From Hamadaea tsunoensis DSM 44101 (GTDB lineage Bacteria; Actinomycetota; Actinomycetes; Mycobacteriales; Micromonosporaceae), in NCBI RefSeq assembly GCF_000428945.1, contig NZ_KE386821.1, forward strand, positions 1 through 59,214: 59,214 nt of DNA. The letters are read 5' to 3'. The notes beneath the pieces were generated by a model. It searched no databases and was not told where the DNA came from. It saw only the letters and a list, made by a program, of their open reading frames with translations. The position numbers and the translations under genes were made by a program. Each line of letters opens with the position of its first letter. Position 1 is the stretch's first letter. Positions 51,884 through 58,864 of this stretch are shown piece after piece.

Positions 51884-53092
51884 ATGGCGAGCGTCTACAC
51901 CATGATCGCGCTGGCCGCGCTGCTCATCCTGTGGGCGCTCGTCTCGGCCCGGGCGGCGCGCCTGAGCCTCGGCGTACCGCTCGTGCTCATGGTCGCCGGC
52001 GCGCTGATCGCCGGCAACGACCGCGACAACGCCGTCGTCGGCGAGCACGCGGCCACCGTCCGGCACCTGCTGGAGGCGACCCTCGCGGTCGTGCTGTTCA
52101 CCGACGCGACCGAGGTCCCCCTGCGCGACCTGCGCAGATCCGGGCACCTGCCGGCCCGGCTGCTGCTGGTGGCGTTCCCGCTCACCGTGGCGGCCGGGTA
52201 CGTCGCCGGGCGGCTGCTCTTCCCGGCGGCCAACGGCTGGCTGCTGGCGATGATCGCGGCCGCGCTCGCCGCGTGCGACTCCAGCCTGGCCGGCGCGCTC
52301 GTCGGGGACGACCGCGTACCCGCGCGGCTGCGTACCGCCCTCAACGTCGAGAGCGGCTTCACCGACGGTCTCGCCACGCCGCCGGTCCTGCTGTTCCTCG
52401 CCGCCGCCCTGGCCGGCGGCTACGACGAGACCTCCGGCAGCCTCCTCGGCCGTACGCTGACCGGCCTGCTCATCGCCGTCCCCGCCGGGGCGGCCGTCGG
52501 CTTCGCCACCGGCAAGCTGCTGAGCATCACGCGTACGCACGGCTGGAGCACGCCGCGATCGGAGCGCCTGGCCTATCTGAGCGTGGCCGCACTCGCCTTC
52601 GGCACGGCGTACCTGCTGCACGGCAACGGACTGGTCGCGGCGTTCGTGGCGGGCCTGAGCGTACGCGCCGCCGACCCGGACCTGCCCGAGGACCAGACGC
52701 AGCTGTGCCATGACGTGGTCCTGCTGCTGTCAGCCGGGGTCTGGTTCGCCTTCGGCTCCACACTGCCCCATGCGCTGAGGGATCTGAGCTGGGCCGTGCT
52801 CGCGTACGCGGTGCTGAGCCTGACCCTGGTGCGCTTCCTCCCGGTGTCGCTGAGCCTGATCGGGTCGCAGCTGCCCGGGCGTGAACGGGTCCTGCTGGGC
52901 TGGATGGGACCCAGTGGCCTGCCGAGCGTGATCCTCGGCCTGATCGCGCTCGAACAGCTCACCGGCGACGCGGCGCGGCTGGTGGCGGCGCTGCTCGCGG
53001 CGACGGTGGTCCTGAGCGTGGTGCTGCACGGCCTGTCGGCGAAGCCGATGGCCGACCGGCTCGGCGCGCCTCACACCAAGGGCAGGCTGTAG
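51884..53092 (+). CDS. CPA1-family Na+/H+ antiporter
   Basis: A 402-residue cation:proton antiporter with about 12 helices. LEATLAVVLFTDATEVPL, ALAACDSSLAGALV and LNVESGFTDGLATPPVLLF mark the transport core; the last has Thr where most CPA1 proteins have Asn in the Asn-Asp (ESxxNDG) pair, keeping the ion-binding Asp. GWMGPSGLPSVILGL is the usual late helix. It would exchange Na+ or K+ for H+. Its last 22 nt overlap the end of a convergent GNAT gene. Confidence 0.88.
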   Translation: MASVYTMIALAALLILWALVSARAARLSLGVPLVLMVAGALIAGNDRDNAVVGEHAATVRHLLEATLAVVLFTDATEVPLRDLRRSGHLPARLLLVAFPLTVAAGYVAGRLLFPAANGWLLAMIAAALAACDSSLAGALVGDDRVPARLRTALNVESGFTDGLATPPVLLFLAAALAGGYDETSGSLLGRTLTGLLIAVPAGAAVGFATGKLLSITRTHGWSTPRSERLAYLSVAALAFGTAYLLHGNGLVAAFVAGLSVRAADPDLPEDQTQLCHDVVLLLSAGVWFAFGSTLPHALRDLSWAVLAYAVLSLTLVRFLPVSLSLIGSQLPGRERVLLGWMGPSGLPSVILGLIALEQLTGDAARLVAALLAATVVLSVVLHGLSAKPMADRLGAPHTKGRL

Positions 53093-53856
53093 GTGCGCTC
53101 CTGGCCGAAGGAGAGGAAGCCGAGGCGGCGCAGGATCGGCGAGCTGGTCGCGACGCGGCCCTGGGTGAGCGCCATCGTGGCGCCATGCCCGGCGGCGTAG
53201 GCGAGCCGGGCGGCGACCATCGCCCGGTAGACACCCCGGCCGCGGTACTCCTCCAGCACCGCGCCGCCCCACAGCCGGGCCACGCCATCGACAATCTTGA
53301 TGCCCGCGACCGCGACGGGCGTCCCCTCCAGGTACGCGACGACGAGACCACCGGTTCCGGCGGCGACCGTCTCCCGGTCGGCGGCGGCCCGCCGGGCGAG
53401 AACCTTCTCATCGGGAGTGCCGCCGCCGCCGAAGACCGTGCGCGCGACGGTGCTGGCATCGCGGGCCACGTCCAGCTCGGTACGCCACCGCAGGTCCAGG
53501 CCGGGAACATCCGGCGTCGTGACGTCGGCGGGTACGCGCAGAGCGAGGACATCGGCCGTGTCGACGAGTTCGGCACCGCGATCGAGCAACGCGTCGTCGA
53601 ACCCGTCGGGAGCGCTCAGCCGCACGTAGACCTGCACCTCCGGCAGGCCGAACCGGGCCGCCCGATCAACGATGTCGATGAGGACGTCCCGGGCGGGCCG
53701 GGAGGTGCGCACCCATTGCAGATTCAGCGGATCGCTGAACTGGTCCGGGTAGCGGACCAGGCGGTACTCCGCGGTTTCGACGACCTCGGACCCTTCCGGC
53801 TCCAAGACCCAGGCTTCATTGGCCGCGGCTACTGTCGCAAGATCGAGTTCGCCCAT
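53071..53856 (-). CDS. GNAT-family acetyltransferase
   Basis: A 261-residue protein whose C-terminal half is a GNAT domain (VAGIKIVDGVARLWGGAVLEEYRGRGVYRAMVAARL), with an N-terminal half that may be a degenerate second GNAT fold. The acceptor substrate is unknown. TAGCCT ends 6 nt before the ATG, indicating a likely leaderless transcript. It overlaps the convergent CPA1 gene by 22 nt. Confidence 0.85.
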   Translation of the reverse strand: MGELDLATVAAANEAWVLEPEGSEVVETAEYRLVRYPDQFSDPLNLQWVRTSRPARDVLIDIVDRAARFGLPEVQVYVRLSAPDGFDDALLDRGAELVDTADVLALRVPADVTTPDVPGLDLRWRTELDVARDASTVARTVFGGGGTPDEKVLARRAAADRETVAAGTGGLVVAYLEGTPVAVAGIKIVDGVARLWGGAVLEEYRGRGVYRAMVAARLAYAAGHGATMALTQGRVATSSPILRRLGFLSFGQERTYSLPLV

Positions 53857-53964
53857 GGGCCGAGGCTACCCCATTGCCGGCAGGTCGGCCGGTACGCGAC
53901 AACCTGATGATCGTTCGCGCCTCTGTCGTCATCGGGGGACCGCCGCTTGATCGGACAGGCCGCC

Positions 53965-54519
53965 CTATCCGCGGCGCAGATGGCCGAGGGCGGCTTCCAA
54001 TGCTTGCCGCCCAACGGTTTCGGCGTCGCCGTCCGCGCTCTCGGTGAGGGCGCCGCTGAGCCAGAGGCTCGCGAACCCGTGCGCGGTCGACCATGCGGCC
54101 AGCGTGACCGCCCGTTGCTGCTGCGGTGTGGGGGCCAGGCCGCGCGAGCCGGCCAGCAGGATCTGCCGGGCGCGTTCGCGGGCGGCGACCACCTCGGGAT
54201 CCTCGGTCCGGTACAGCTCGGGCCGGAACATGACCTCGAAATAGGCCCGGTGGCTCACCGCGAACCGGATGTAGGCGACCCCGACCTCGAAGAAGTCGTC
54301 CACGACCGCCTCCAGTTCGTCGGCGAAGAGTGCGAACCCCTCCGCGGCGATGGCGGTGAGCAGTCCGGTCTTGTCGCCGAAATGGTGCACCGGTGCGGTG
54401 TGGGAGACCCCGGCGCGGCGGGACAGCTCGCGCAGGCTCCAGTTGGCCGGCCCGGACTCCTCGGTCGCGGCGAGCGCGGCTTCGAGGATCTCCCTGCGCA
54501 GGTTGCCGTGGTGGTACAT
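53965..54519 (-). CDS. TetR-family regulator
   Basis: A 184-residue regulator. LRREILEAALAATEESGPANWSLRELSRRAGVSHTAPVHHFGDKTGLLTAIA is a typical TetR DNA-binding domain, followed by a TetR_C_33-type ligand domain (VSHRAYFEVMFRPELY). gagagg precedes the ATG. It is divergent from a DoxX-like gene, with two matching palindromes in between, so it probably represses both. Confidence 0.9.
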   Translation of the reverse strand: MYHHGNLRREILEAALAATEESGPANWSLRELSRRAGVSHTAPVHHFGDKTGLLTAIAAEGFALFADELEAVVDDFFEVGVAYIRFAVSHRAYFEVMFRPELYRTEDPEVVAARERARQILLAGSRGLAPTPQQQRAVTLAAWSTAHGFASLWLSGALTESADGDAETVGRQALEAALGHLRRG

Positions 54520-54608
54520 CGTTCCTCTCTTCCTGCCGGGAAGCGCCGGTTCTCCTGTCGGGCCGTGCCGGGCGATTCCACAGCCGACAGTACGCATGTG
54601 ACCGCCGA

Positions 54609-54669
54609 CACCGAATCTTACCATTGACAAGATTCGGTGCCGCGAGCAATCTTACCAGTGACAAGATTG
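54609..54669. promoter_or_regulatory. Two TetR operators overlapping the DoxX promoter
   Basis: Site 1 (54609-54639) has perfect 11-bp arms caccgaatctt and aagattcggtg; site 2 (54647-54669) has 7-bp arms caatctt and aagattg. Both have 9-nt centres differing at one base (accaNtgac). TTGACA at 54624 and caatct at 54647, 17 nt apart, would be the -35 and -10 of the DoxX-like gene. Confidence 0.82.
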
Positions 54670-54679
54670 GAGGCCGGAG

Positions 54680-55120
54680 ATGGCTCCGTTGATCGCCCTG
54701 ATCGGTGGCTTCGCACTGCTGCGCCTGCTCGGCGTCGCCGGGGTGGACGCGCTCGACGCCTGGCAGCCCGCGCTGCGCGGCGGACTCGCGCTCATGTTCG
54801 TCACCACCGGCATTCCGCACTTCCTGCCCGGCTGGCGCCGCGACATGGCCGCCATGATCCCGCCGGCCCTGCCGCGTCCCGAACTGCTGGTGCTGCTCAC
54901 CGGCGTCCTGGAACTGGCCGGCGCGGTCGGCCTGCTGATCGCGCCGCTCGCCCCGGCGGCCGCGATCTGCCTGGCGCTGCTCATGCTGGCGATGTTCCCG
55001 GCGAACGTGTCGGCGGCCCGCCGCGGGCTGTCGCTCGGCGGGAAGCCGGTCACGCCCCTGCCGTTGCGTACGCTGCTGCAGGTCGTCTTCATCGCCGCGG
55101 CGGTCGCGGCGGCCGTGTGA
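54680..55120 (+). CDS. DoxX-like membrane protein
   Basis: A 146-residue integral membrane protein with four helices (LIALIGGFALLRLLGVAG, ALRGGLALMFVTTGIPHFLP, ELLVLLTGVLELAGAVGLLIAP and AAAICLALLMLAMFP). The RxGLALMFVTTGIPHF segment fits the DoxX superfamily. It is controlled by the divergent TetR gene, as shown by the operators at its promoter. The presumed function is redox or electrophile stress; not proven. ATG preceded by gaggccggag. Confidence 0.82.
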   Translation: MAPLIALIGGFALLRLLGVAGVDALDAWQPALRGGLALMFVTTGIPHFLPGWRRDMAAMIPPALPRPELLVLLTGVLELAGAVGLLIAPLAPAAAICLALLMLAMFPANVSAARRGLSLGGKPVTPLPLRTLLQVVFIAAAVAAAV

Positions 55121-55141
55121 CCCGTGCCGTCCAGAGCACGA

Positions 55142-55170
55142 CAGCCTCGCCGGTTCCGCCGGCGAGGCTG
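55142..55170. terminator. 12-bp stem hairpin between convergent genes
   Basis: cagcctcgccgg (55142-55153) and ccggcgaggctg (55159-55170) pair perfectly around ttccg, 21 nt after the DoxX-like stop. It can serve both the DoxX-like gene and the phosphotransferase remnant. Confidence 0.85.
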
Positions 55171-55198
55171 CCTGCTGGGCGGGCCCATGCGAACAGCT

Positions 55199-55537
55199 TC
55201 ACGATGCTGCTTCGAGGACGAAGTCCGCGTACCCGTCCGGGATCGGTACGCCTCGCGACAGCATCCAATGGAGACGGCTCGTACCCGTCAGCGCCACGGT
55301 CGTCCGGTAGCCGAGCCGGACGGCCGCCGCGTTTTCGGGGTGTGCCGAGAGGTAGTCCGCGACCGGATCCGTCAACGTGCTCAGGGCGAGGTGGGCGAGG
55401 TCCGCTCCGATCGGGCTGATGCCCAGCGTCGCCCAGTCGAGGACCACGGTGTCCGGGCCCGCGGCGACCAGCTGTCCGATGTGGAAGTCGCCGTGGCTGA
55501 GGACGCCGGGCGCGTCGAGCGGCGGTTCGGGCTCCAC
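55199..55537 (-). pseudogene. Truncated aminoglycoside-phosphotransferase-like gene
   Basis: Only 112 residues remain of an APH-fold kinase that normally has about 250-300. The catalytic loop VLSHGDFHIGQL and the metal-binding VVLDWATLGISPIGADLAHLAL are present, but the N-lobe and ATP site are missing, and an in-frame stop lies about 18 codons upstream of the first possible start. The loop also has Gln where the conserved Asn is expected. It is most likely a decayed gene whose 5' end was lost when the Ser/Thr kinase neighbour was placed here. Expression is doubtful. Confidence 0.6.
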
Positions 55538-55641
55538 ATCGCCAACCTGTACGGGGGACCCGGCCGGAAGATCACCATCGGCCGACGTAACCTACTGCGG
55601 GTCGAGGCACCACCCTCCCCTCTGGACTTCGAGGAGTCGCG

Positions 55642-57363
55642 TTGATCCGTGCGGGAATCATGCTGGCCGGCCGGTACGAGATGGAGCAGCGCATCGCCAG
55701 CGGCGGCATGGGCGAGGTGTGGCGCGCCTTCGACCGCGTACTGGGCCGGACGGTGGCGGTGAAGTGCCTGCTGTCCAGCTCGGCCGACGAGCCGGAGTTC
55801 GTGCAGCGCTTCCGCGACGAGGCCCGGATCATGGCCACCGTCAGCCATCCCGGCGTGGTCGAGGTGTACGACTTCGGCGACGACCCGGTGGTCGGCGTCT
55901 ACCTCGTCATGAAGTTCATCGAGGGGGAGTCGCTGGCGCGGGCGCTGTCCAGGCTCGGCCGGCTGAGTCCCGAGGCGACGATGCGGCTGGTCGCCGAGGC
56001 GGCCGAGGCGCTGCACGCGGCGCACCTGCGGGGCGTCACGCATCGCGACGTCAAGCCCGGCAATCTCCTGCTACGGCCCGACGGCAGCGCCGTGCTCACC
56101 GACTTCGGCATCGCGCGCTCCGCCGGCACGCCCGGCCACACCATGACCGGTTCGCTGATGGGCACGGCCGAGTATCTCGCGCCCGAGCGCGCGCACAACC
56201 TGCCGGCCACCGCCCAGTCCGACATCTACTCGCTGGGCGTGGTCGCGTACCGGTGCCTGGCCGGGCGGTTGCCGTTCGCCGGCGACAACATGATCGCGCT
56301 CGCACTGCGCCACCTGCAGGATGACCCGCCGCCGCTGCCCGCCGACGTTCCCCCTCGCGTACGCGGAATCGTGCAGCGGGCGATGGCGAAGGACCCCGCG
56401 GCGCGGTGGGCGACGGCGGCCGAGCTCGCCCTGGACGCCCGGCAGGCACTCGGGCCGGAGGAGCCGGCGACGGTACGCGTTGCCGCGCCACCCGCACCCG
56501 TGCCGCCGAAGCGCCGGCGGAAGCTGTGGATCCCCGTGGCCGCGGTGCTGCTCGTCGCCGTCGCGGCAGCGGGGGCGATCGTGCTGAGCCAGCGTGGCGC
56601 CCCGCAGTCGCAGTCCACGAAGGACGATCCGGCGGCCGCGATCCTCCCGTCGGACGGCGCCGTACGCGCGACCGAGATCCAGGCCGGCGCGTCGCAACCC
56701 GGGCCGCAGGTGAGCCGCTCGGTTCCGGCGACGGTGCCCAGCATCGCGGTGCCCTCCACCGGAACCGGCGCGTCGGCGAAGCCGGGCGCTCAGGTCCCCG
56801 CGGCGCCGAAGAACCTGACGGCGACGGCGACCGGCCCGAACACGATACGGCTGCGCTGGGCGCATGGCTCGGCCGACGAGAGCGGCTTCACCGTCATCAA
56901 CGGATCCACGTCGAAGAACGTGCGCGCCGGCGCGACCACGTTCGACTGGACCGGCCTGCGGCCCGCGAGCTACTCCTGTTTCAAGGTACGCGCGTACAAC
57001 GCGGCCGGCGCGTCGGCGTACACACCGGCCGGGCAGATGGACTGGGTGTGCGCGACGACGCTGGACGGCTCCGGACCGGCGGCTCCGAGCGGCCTGTTCG
57101 CCACCATGACCGCGGTGGCGACCGACAGCTACGCCATTCGCCTCGCGTGGACGGACAACTCGACCGACGAGGACGGGTTCACCGTCATCAACGGATCGGC
57201 GTCGCGCGACGTCCCCGCGGGGACGACGACCTACAGCTGGGGTGGCCTCGCGCCGGGCACCTACATGTGCTTCAAGGTGCGGGCCTTCAACGCCGCCGGG
57301 GTGTCGGCGTACTTCCCGTCGGCGCAGTCCGACTGGGTATGCGTCACGACCCCGTCGTCCTGA
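55642..57363 (+). CDS. Receptor-like Ser/Thr protein kinase with two Fn3 domains
   Basis: A 573-residue Hanks-type kinase. The glycine loop ASGGMGEV, Lys41, HRDVKPGN (134-141), DFG (154-156) and TAEYLAPE are intact. A transmembrane helix (about 295-315) follows a basic stretch (PKRRRK), then a Ser/Thr/Pro-rich linker and two fibronectin type III-like modules that are near copies of each other (SGFTVINGS / DGFTVINGS and CFKVRAYNAAG / CFKVRAFNAAG), each with a cysteine pair able to form a disulfide. TTG 55642 is chosen because gaggag lies 5 nt upstream; ATG 55660 is the alternative. Confidence 0.9.
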   Translation: MIRAGIMLAGRYEMEQRIASGGMGEVWRAFDRVLGRTVAVKCLLSSSADEPEFVQRFRDEARIMATVSHPGVVEVYDFGDDPVVGVYLVMKFIEGESLARALSRLGRLSPEATMRLVAEAAEALHAAHLRGVTHRDVKPGNLLLRPDGSAVLTDFGIARSAGTPGHTMTGSLMGTAEYLAPERAHNLPATAQSDIYSLGVVAYRCLAGRLPFAGDNMIALALRHLQDDPPPLPADVPPRVRGIVQRAMAKDPAARWATAAELALDARQALGPEEPATVRVAAPPAPVPPKRRRKLWIPVAAVLLVAVAAAGAIVLSQRGAPQSQSTKDDPAAAILPSDGAVRATEIQAGASQPGPQVSRSVPATVPSIAVPSTGTGASAKPGAQVPAAPKNLTATATGPNTIRLRWAHGSADESGFTVINGSTSKNVRAGATTFDWTGLRPASYSCFKVRAYNAAGASAYTPAGQMDWVCATTLDGSGPAAPSGLFATMTAVATDSYAIRLAWTDNSTDEDGFTVINGSASRDVPAGTTTYSWGGLAPGTYMCFKVRAFNAAGVSAYFPSAQSDWVCVTTPSS

Positions 57364-57388
57364 GGATCCGGTTGCGTTCCGATCGGAG

Positions 57389-57420
57389 GTGCGGGCCCGG
57401 ACCGGTGTCCAGGCCCGCAC
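57389..57420. terminator. Hairpin between convergent kinase and DUF1906 genes
   Basis: gtgcgggcc (57389-57397) pairs with ggcccgcac (57412-57420), with an inner ggac/gtcc stem. It lies between the stops of convergent genes and is likely a bidirectional terminator. Confidence 0.8.
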
Positions 57421-57430
57421 GGCGAGACGA

Positions 57431-58834
57431 TCAGCTGACCGTCGCGGGCTGGGCGGACAGGATCACCTGCGACCACCCGCTCCCGTCGACCGCTCCCATT
57501 CCCGCGAGGTCCGCCCCGTTGAGGTCGTACGGGCCGGCGTCGACGTAGCGCCACAGCGACCCGTCGCTCTCGTGTCCGAAGTAGACGCCGCCGCCGGGGG
57601 ACATGAGGCTGTCGAAGACCTGCCACGTGGAACTCTTCAAGGCCGCGCTGGTCCAATCGGCGGCGCCGCTGATCCGGTAGGACATCAGGCGTCCGTCGCT
57701 GACGGTGCCGAGGATCCAGTCGGGTCCGGTGGTGGTGAGGGTCTTGAGGGTGAAGCCGGAATCGATCACCAGTCGGCCGGTGATGTTGGCGATCGCAGGC
57801 TTTGTCGCGTTGACGGTGTAGCGGATGAGCACGCCGTCGGCGATGCCGAACAGGTGCCCGTTGCCGTCGTAGGCGAGCAGGTCGTGGGTCCAGCCGCCGC
57901 CGAGGTAGACGGGCGCGTTGAAGGTCAGCGACGTGTTGTTGGTGATGACGTCGATCCGGTAGAGGCTGCCGCCGGAGGTCGTGGCCAGGATCGTGTTGAA
58001 GTTGAGCGTGGCCATCGCCTTCGGCACGAAGCCGATGGAGGCGCCGGACACCACGGCCCCGTGCGTACGCGTACCGGATGCGGCGTCGACGGCCGTGTAG
58101 GTGAGCCGGCCGTCGGACAGGACGCCGTAGATCGACGCCGTGCCCTGCGGGCCGCCGCCCCACTGGCCGAAGTCCGCGGCGTGGGCCTCGTCGCGGTCGC
58201 AGCTCGCCCCGTCGACCGTGATGCCGTTGAGCGTCTGGCGCAGCTGGGCGCGGGCGTCCCAGCTGCCGCCCGACCAGGCGTACGTCTGCCAGCCCCAGGT
58301 GATCTTCCCGGCGTTGAACAGCCGGCTCGTGACGCCGTAGCCGCCGTAGACCCCGGTGCGACCGCGGCCGAGCACCGAGGCGACCCCGTCGAAGTACGCG
58401 TTGATGGCGGTCTGCTGCGAGGTCGAGGCGTCGAAGTCGACCGCGAAGTAGATCGGCCGGGTCGCGGGCATGCCGCAGGCGACGGCCTGGCGGTGGGCCT
58501 CGGTGGCGTCCGCCGCGCCGGCCGCGGAGCCGTCGAGGGCCCGCTGCGCGGTGGTCTCCCAGACGACGACGATGTCCAGGCCGGCGGCCCGCAGGGCGTC
58601 CGCCTCGGACTTCGTGAGGTTCTTGCTCGCGGAGTAGCTGAGGTAGCGGCACACGAACGAGTAGCCCGCGGCGGCGACCTGCCCGGGCCGCGGCCGGCCC
58701 GAAGAGTAGTCGATGCCCAGCCGCAGCGCGGCGGTGTCGGCGGCGGCCGGGCTGCCGAGCGTGAGTCCCGTGGCCGTGCCCAGCGCGGCCGTGCCGAGGG
58801 CGCCCAGCACCGCGCGGCGTGAGAGGTGCGTCAT
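57431..58834 (-). CDS. Tat-exported DUF1906 protein with beta-propeller lectin-like C-terminus
   Basis: A 467-residue protein. A twin-arginine signal (LSRRAVLGALGTAALGTATG) is followed by a DUF1906/Rv2525c-like glycoside-hydrolase-type domain (GIDYSSGRPRPGQVAAAGYS, IYFAVDFDAS, YGGYGVTSRLF; about 37-235). The C-terminal ~230 residues contain repeated blades (YGVLSDGRLTYTAVD, HLFGIADGVLIRYTV, WILGTVSDGRLMSYRI) like tachylectin-2. It probably binds or trims cell-surface glycans. Rv2525c itself is Tat-exported, which supports the assignment. A tandem paralogue lies upstream. Confidence 0.88.
   Translation of the reverse strand: MTHLSRRAVLGALGTAALGTATGLTLGSPAAADTAALRLGIDYSSGRPRPGQVAAAGYSFVCRYLSYSASKNLTKSEADALRAAGLDIVVVWETTAQRALDGSAAGAADATEAHRQAVACGMPATRPIYFAVDFDASTSQQTAINAYFDGVASVLGRGRTGVYGGYGVTSRLFNAGKITWGWQTYAWSGGSWDARAQLRQTLNGITVDGASCDRDEAHAADFGQWGGGPQGTASIYGVLSDGRLTYTAVDAASGTRTHGAVVSGASIGFVPKAMATLNFNTILATTSGGSLYRIDVITNNTSLTFNAPVYLGGGWTHDLLAYDGNGHLFGIADGVLIRYTVNATKPAIANITGRLVIDSGFTLKTLTTTGPDWILGTVSDGRLMSYRISGAADWTSAALKSSTWQVFDSLMSPGGGVYFGHESDGSLWRYVDAGPYDLNGADLAGMGAVDGSGWSQVILSAQPATVS
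57686..57780. repeat. 95-bp identical repeat, copy 1 (tandem paralogues)
   Basis: 57686-57780 is identical, base for base, to 59120-59214, which ends at the window edge, so the true repeat may be longer. Surrounding coding sequence is similar but diverged, pointing to recent duplication with local gene conversion. Confidence 0.9.
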
Positions 58835-58864
58835 GGTCTGCTCCAGTCTTGTCGCGTACGCCGG

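Noticed and set aside
42146-53092. Genomic island or prophage origin for the arginine/ion block
   Set aside because: No integrase, tRNA target, flanking repeat or evident composition shift was found; codon use looks like that of neighbouring genes.
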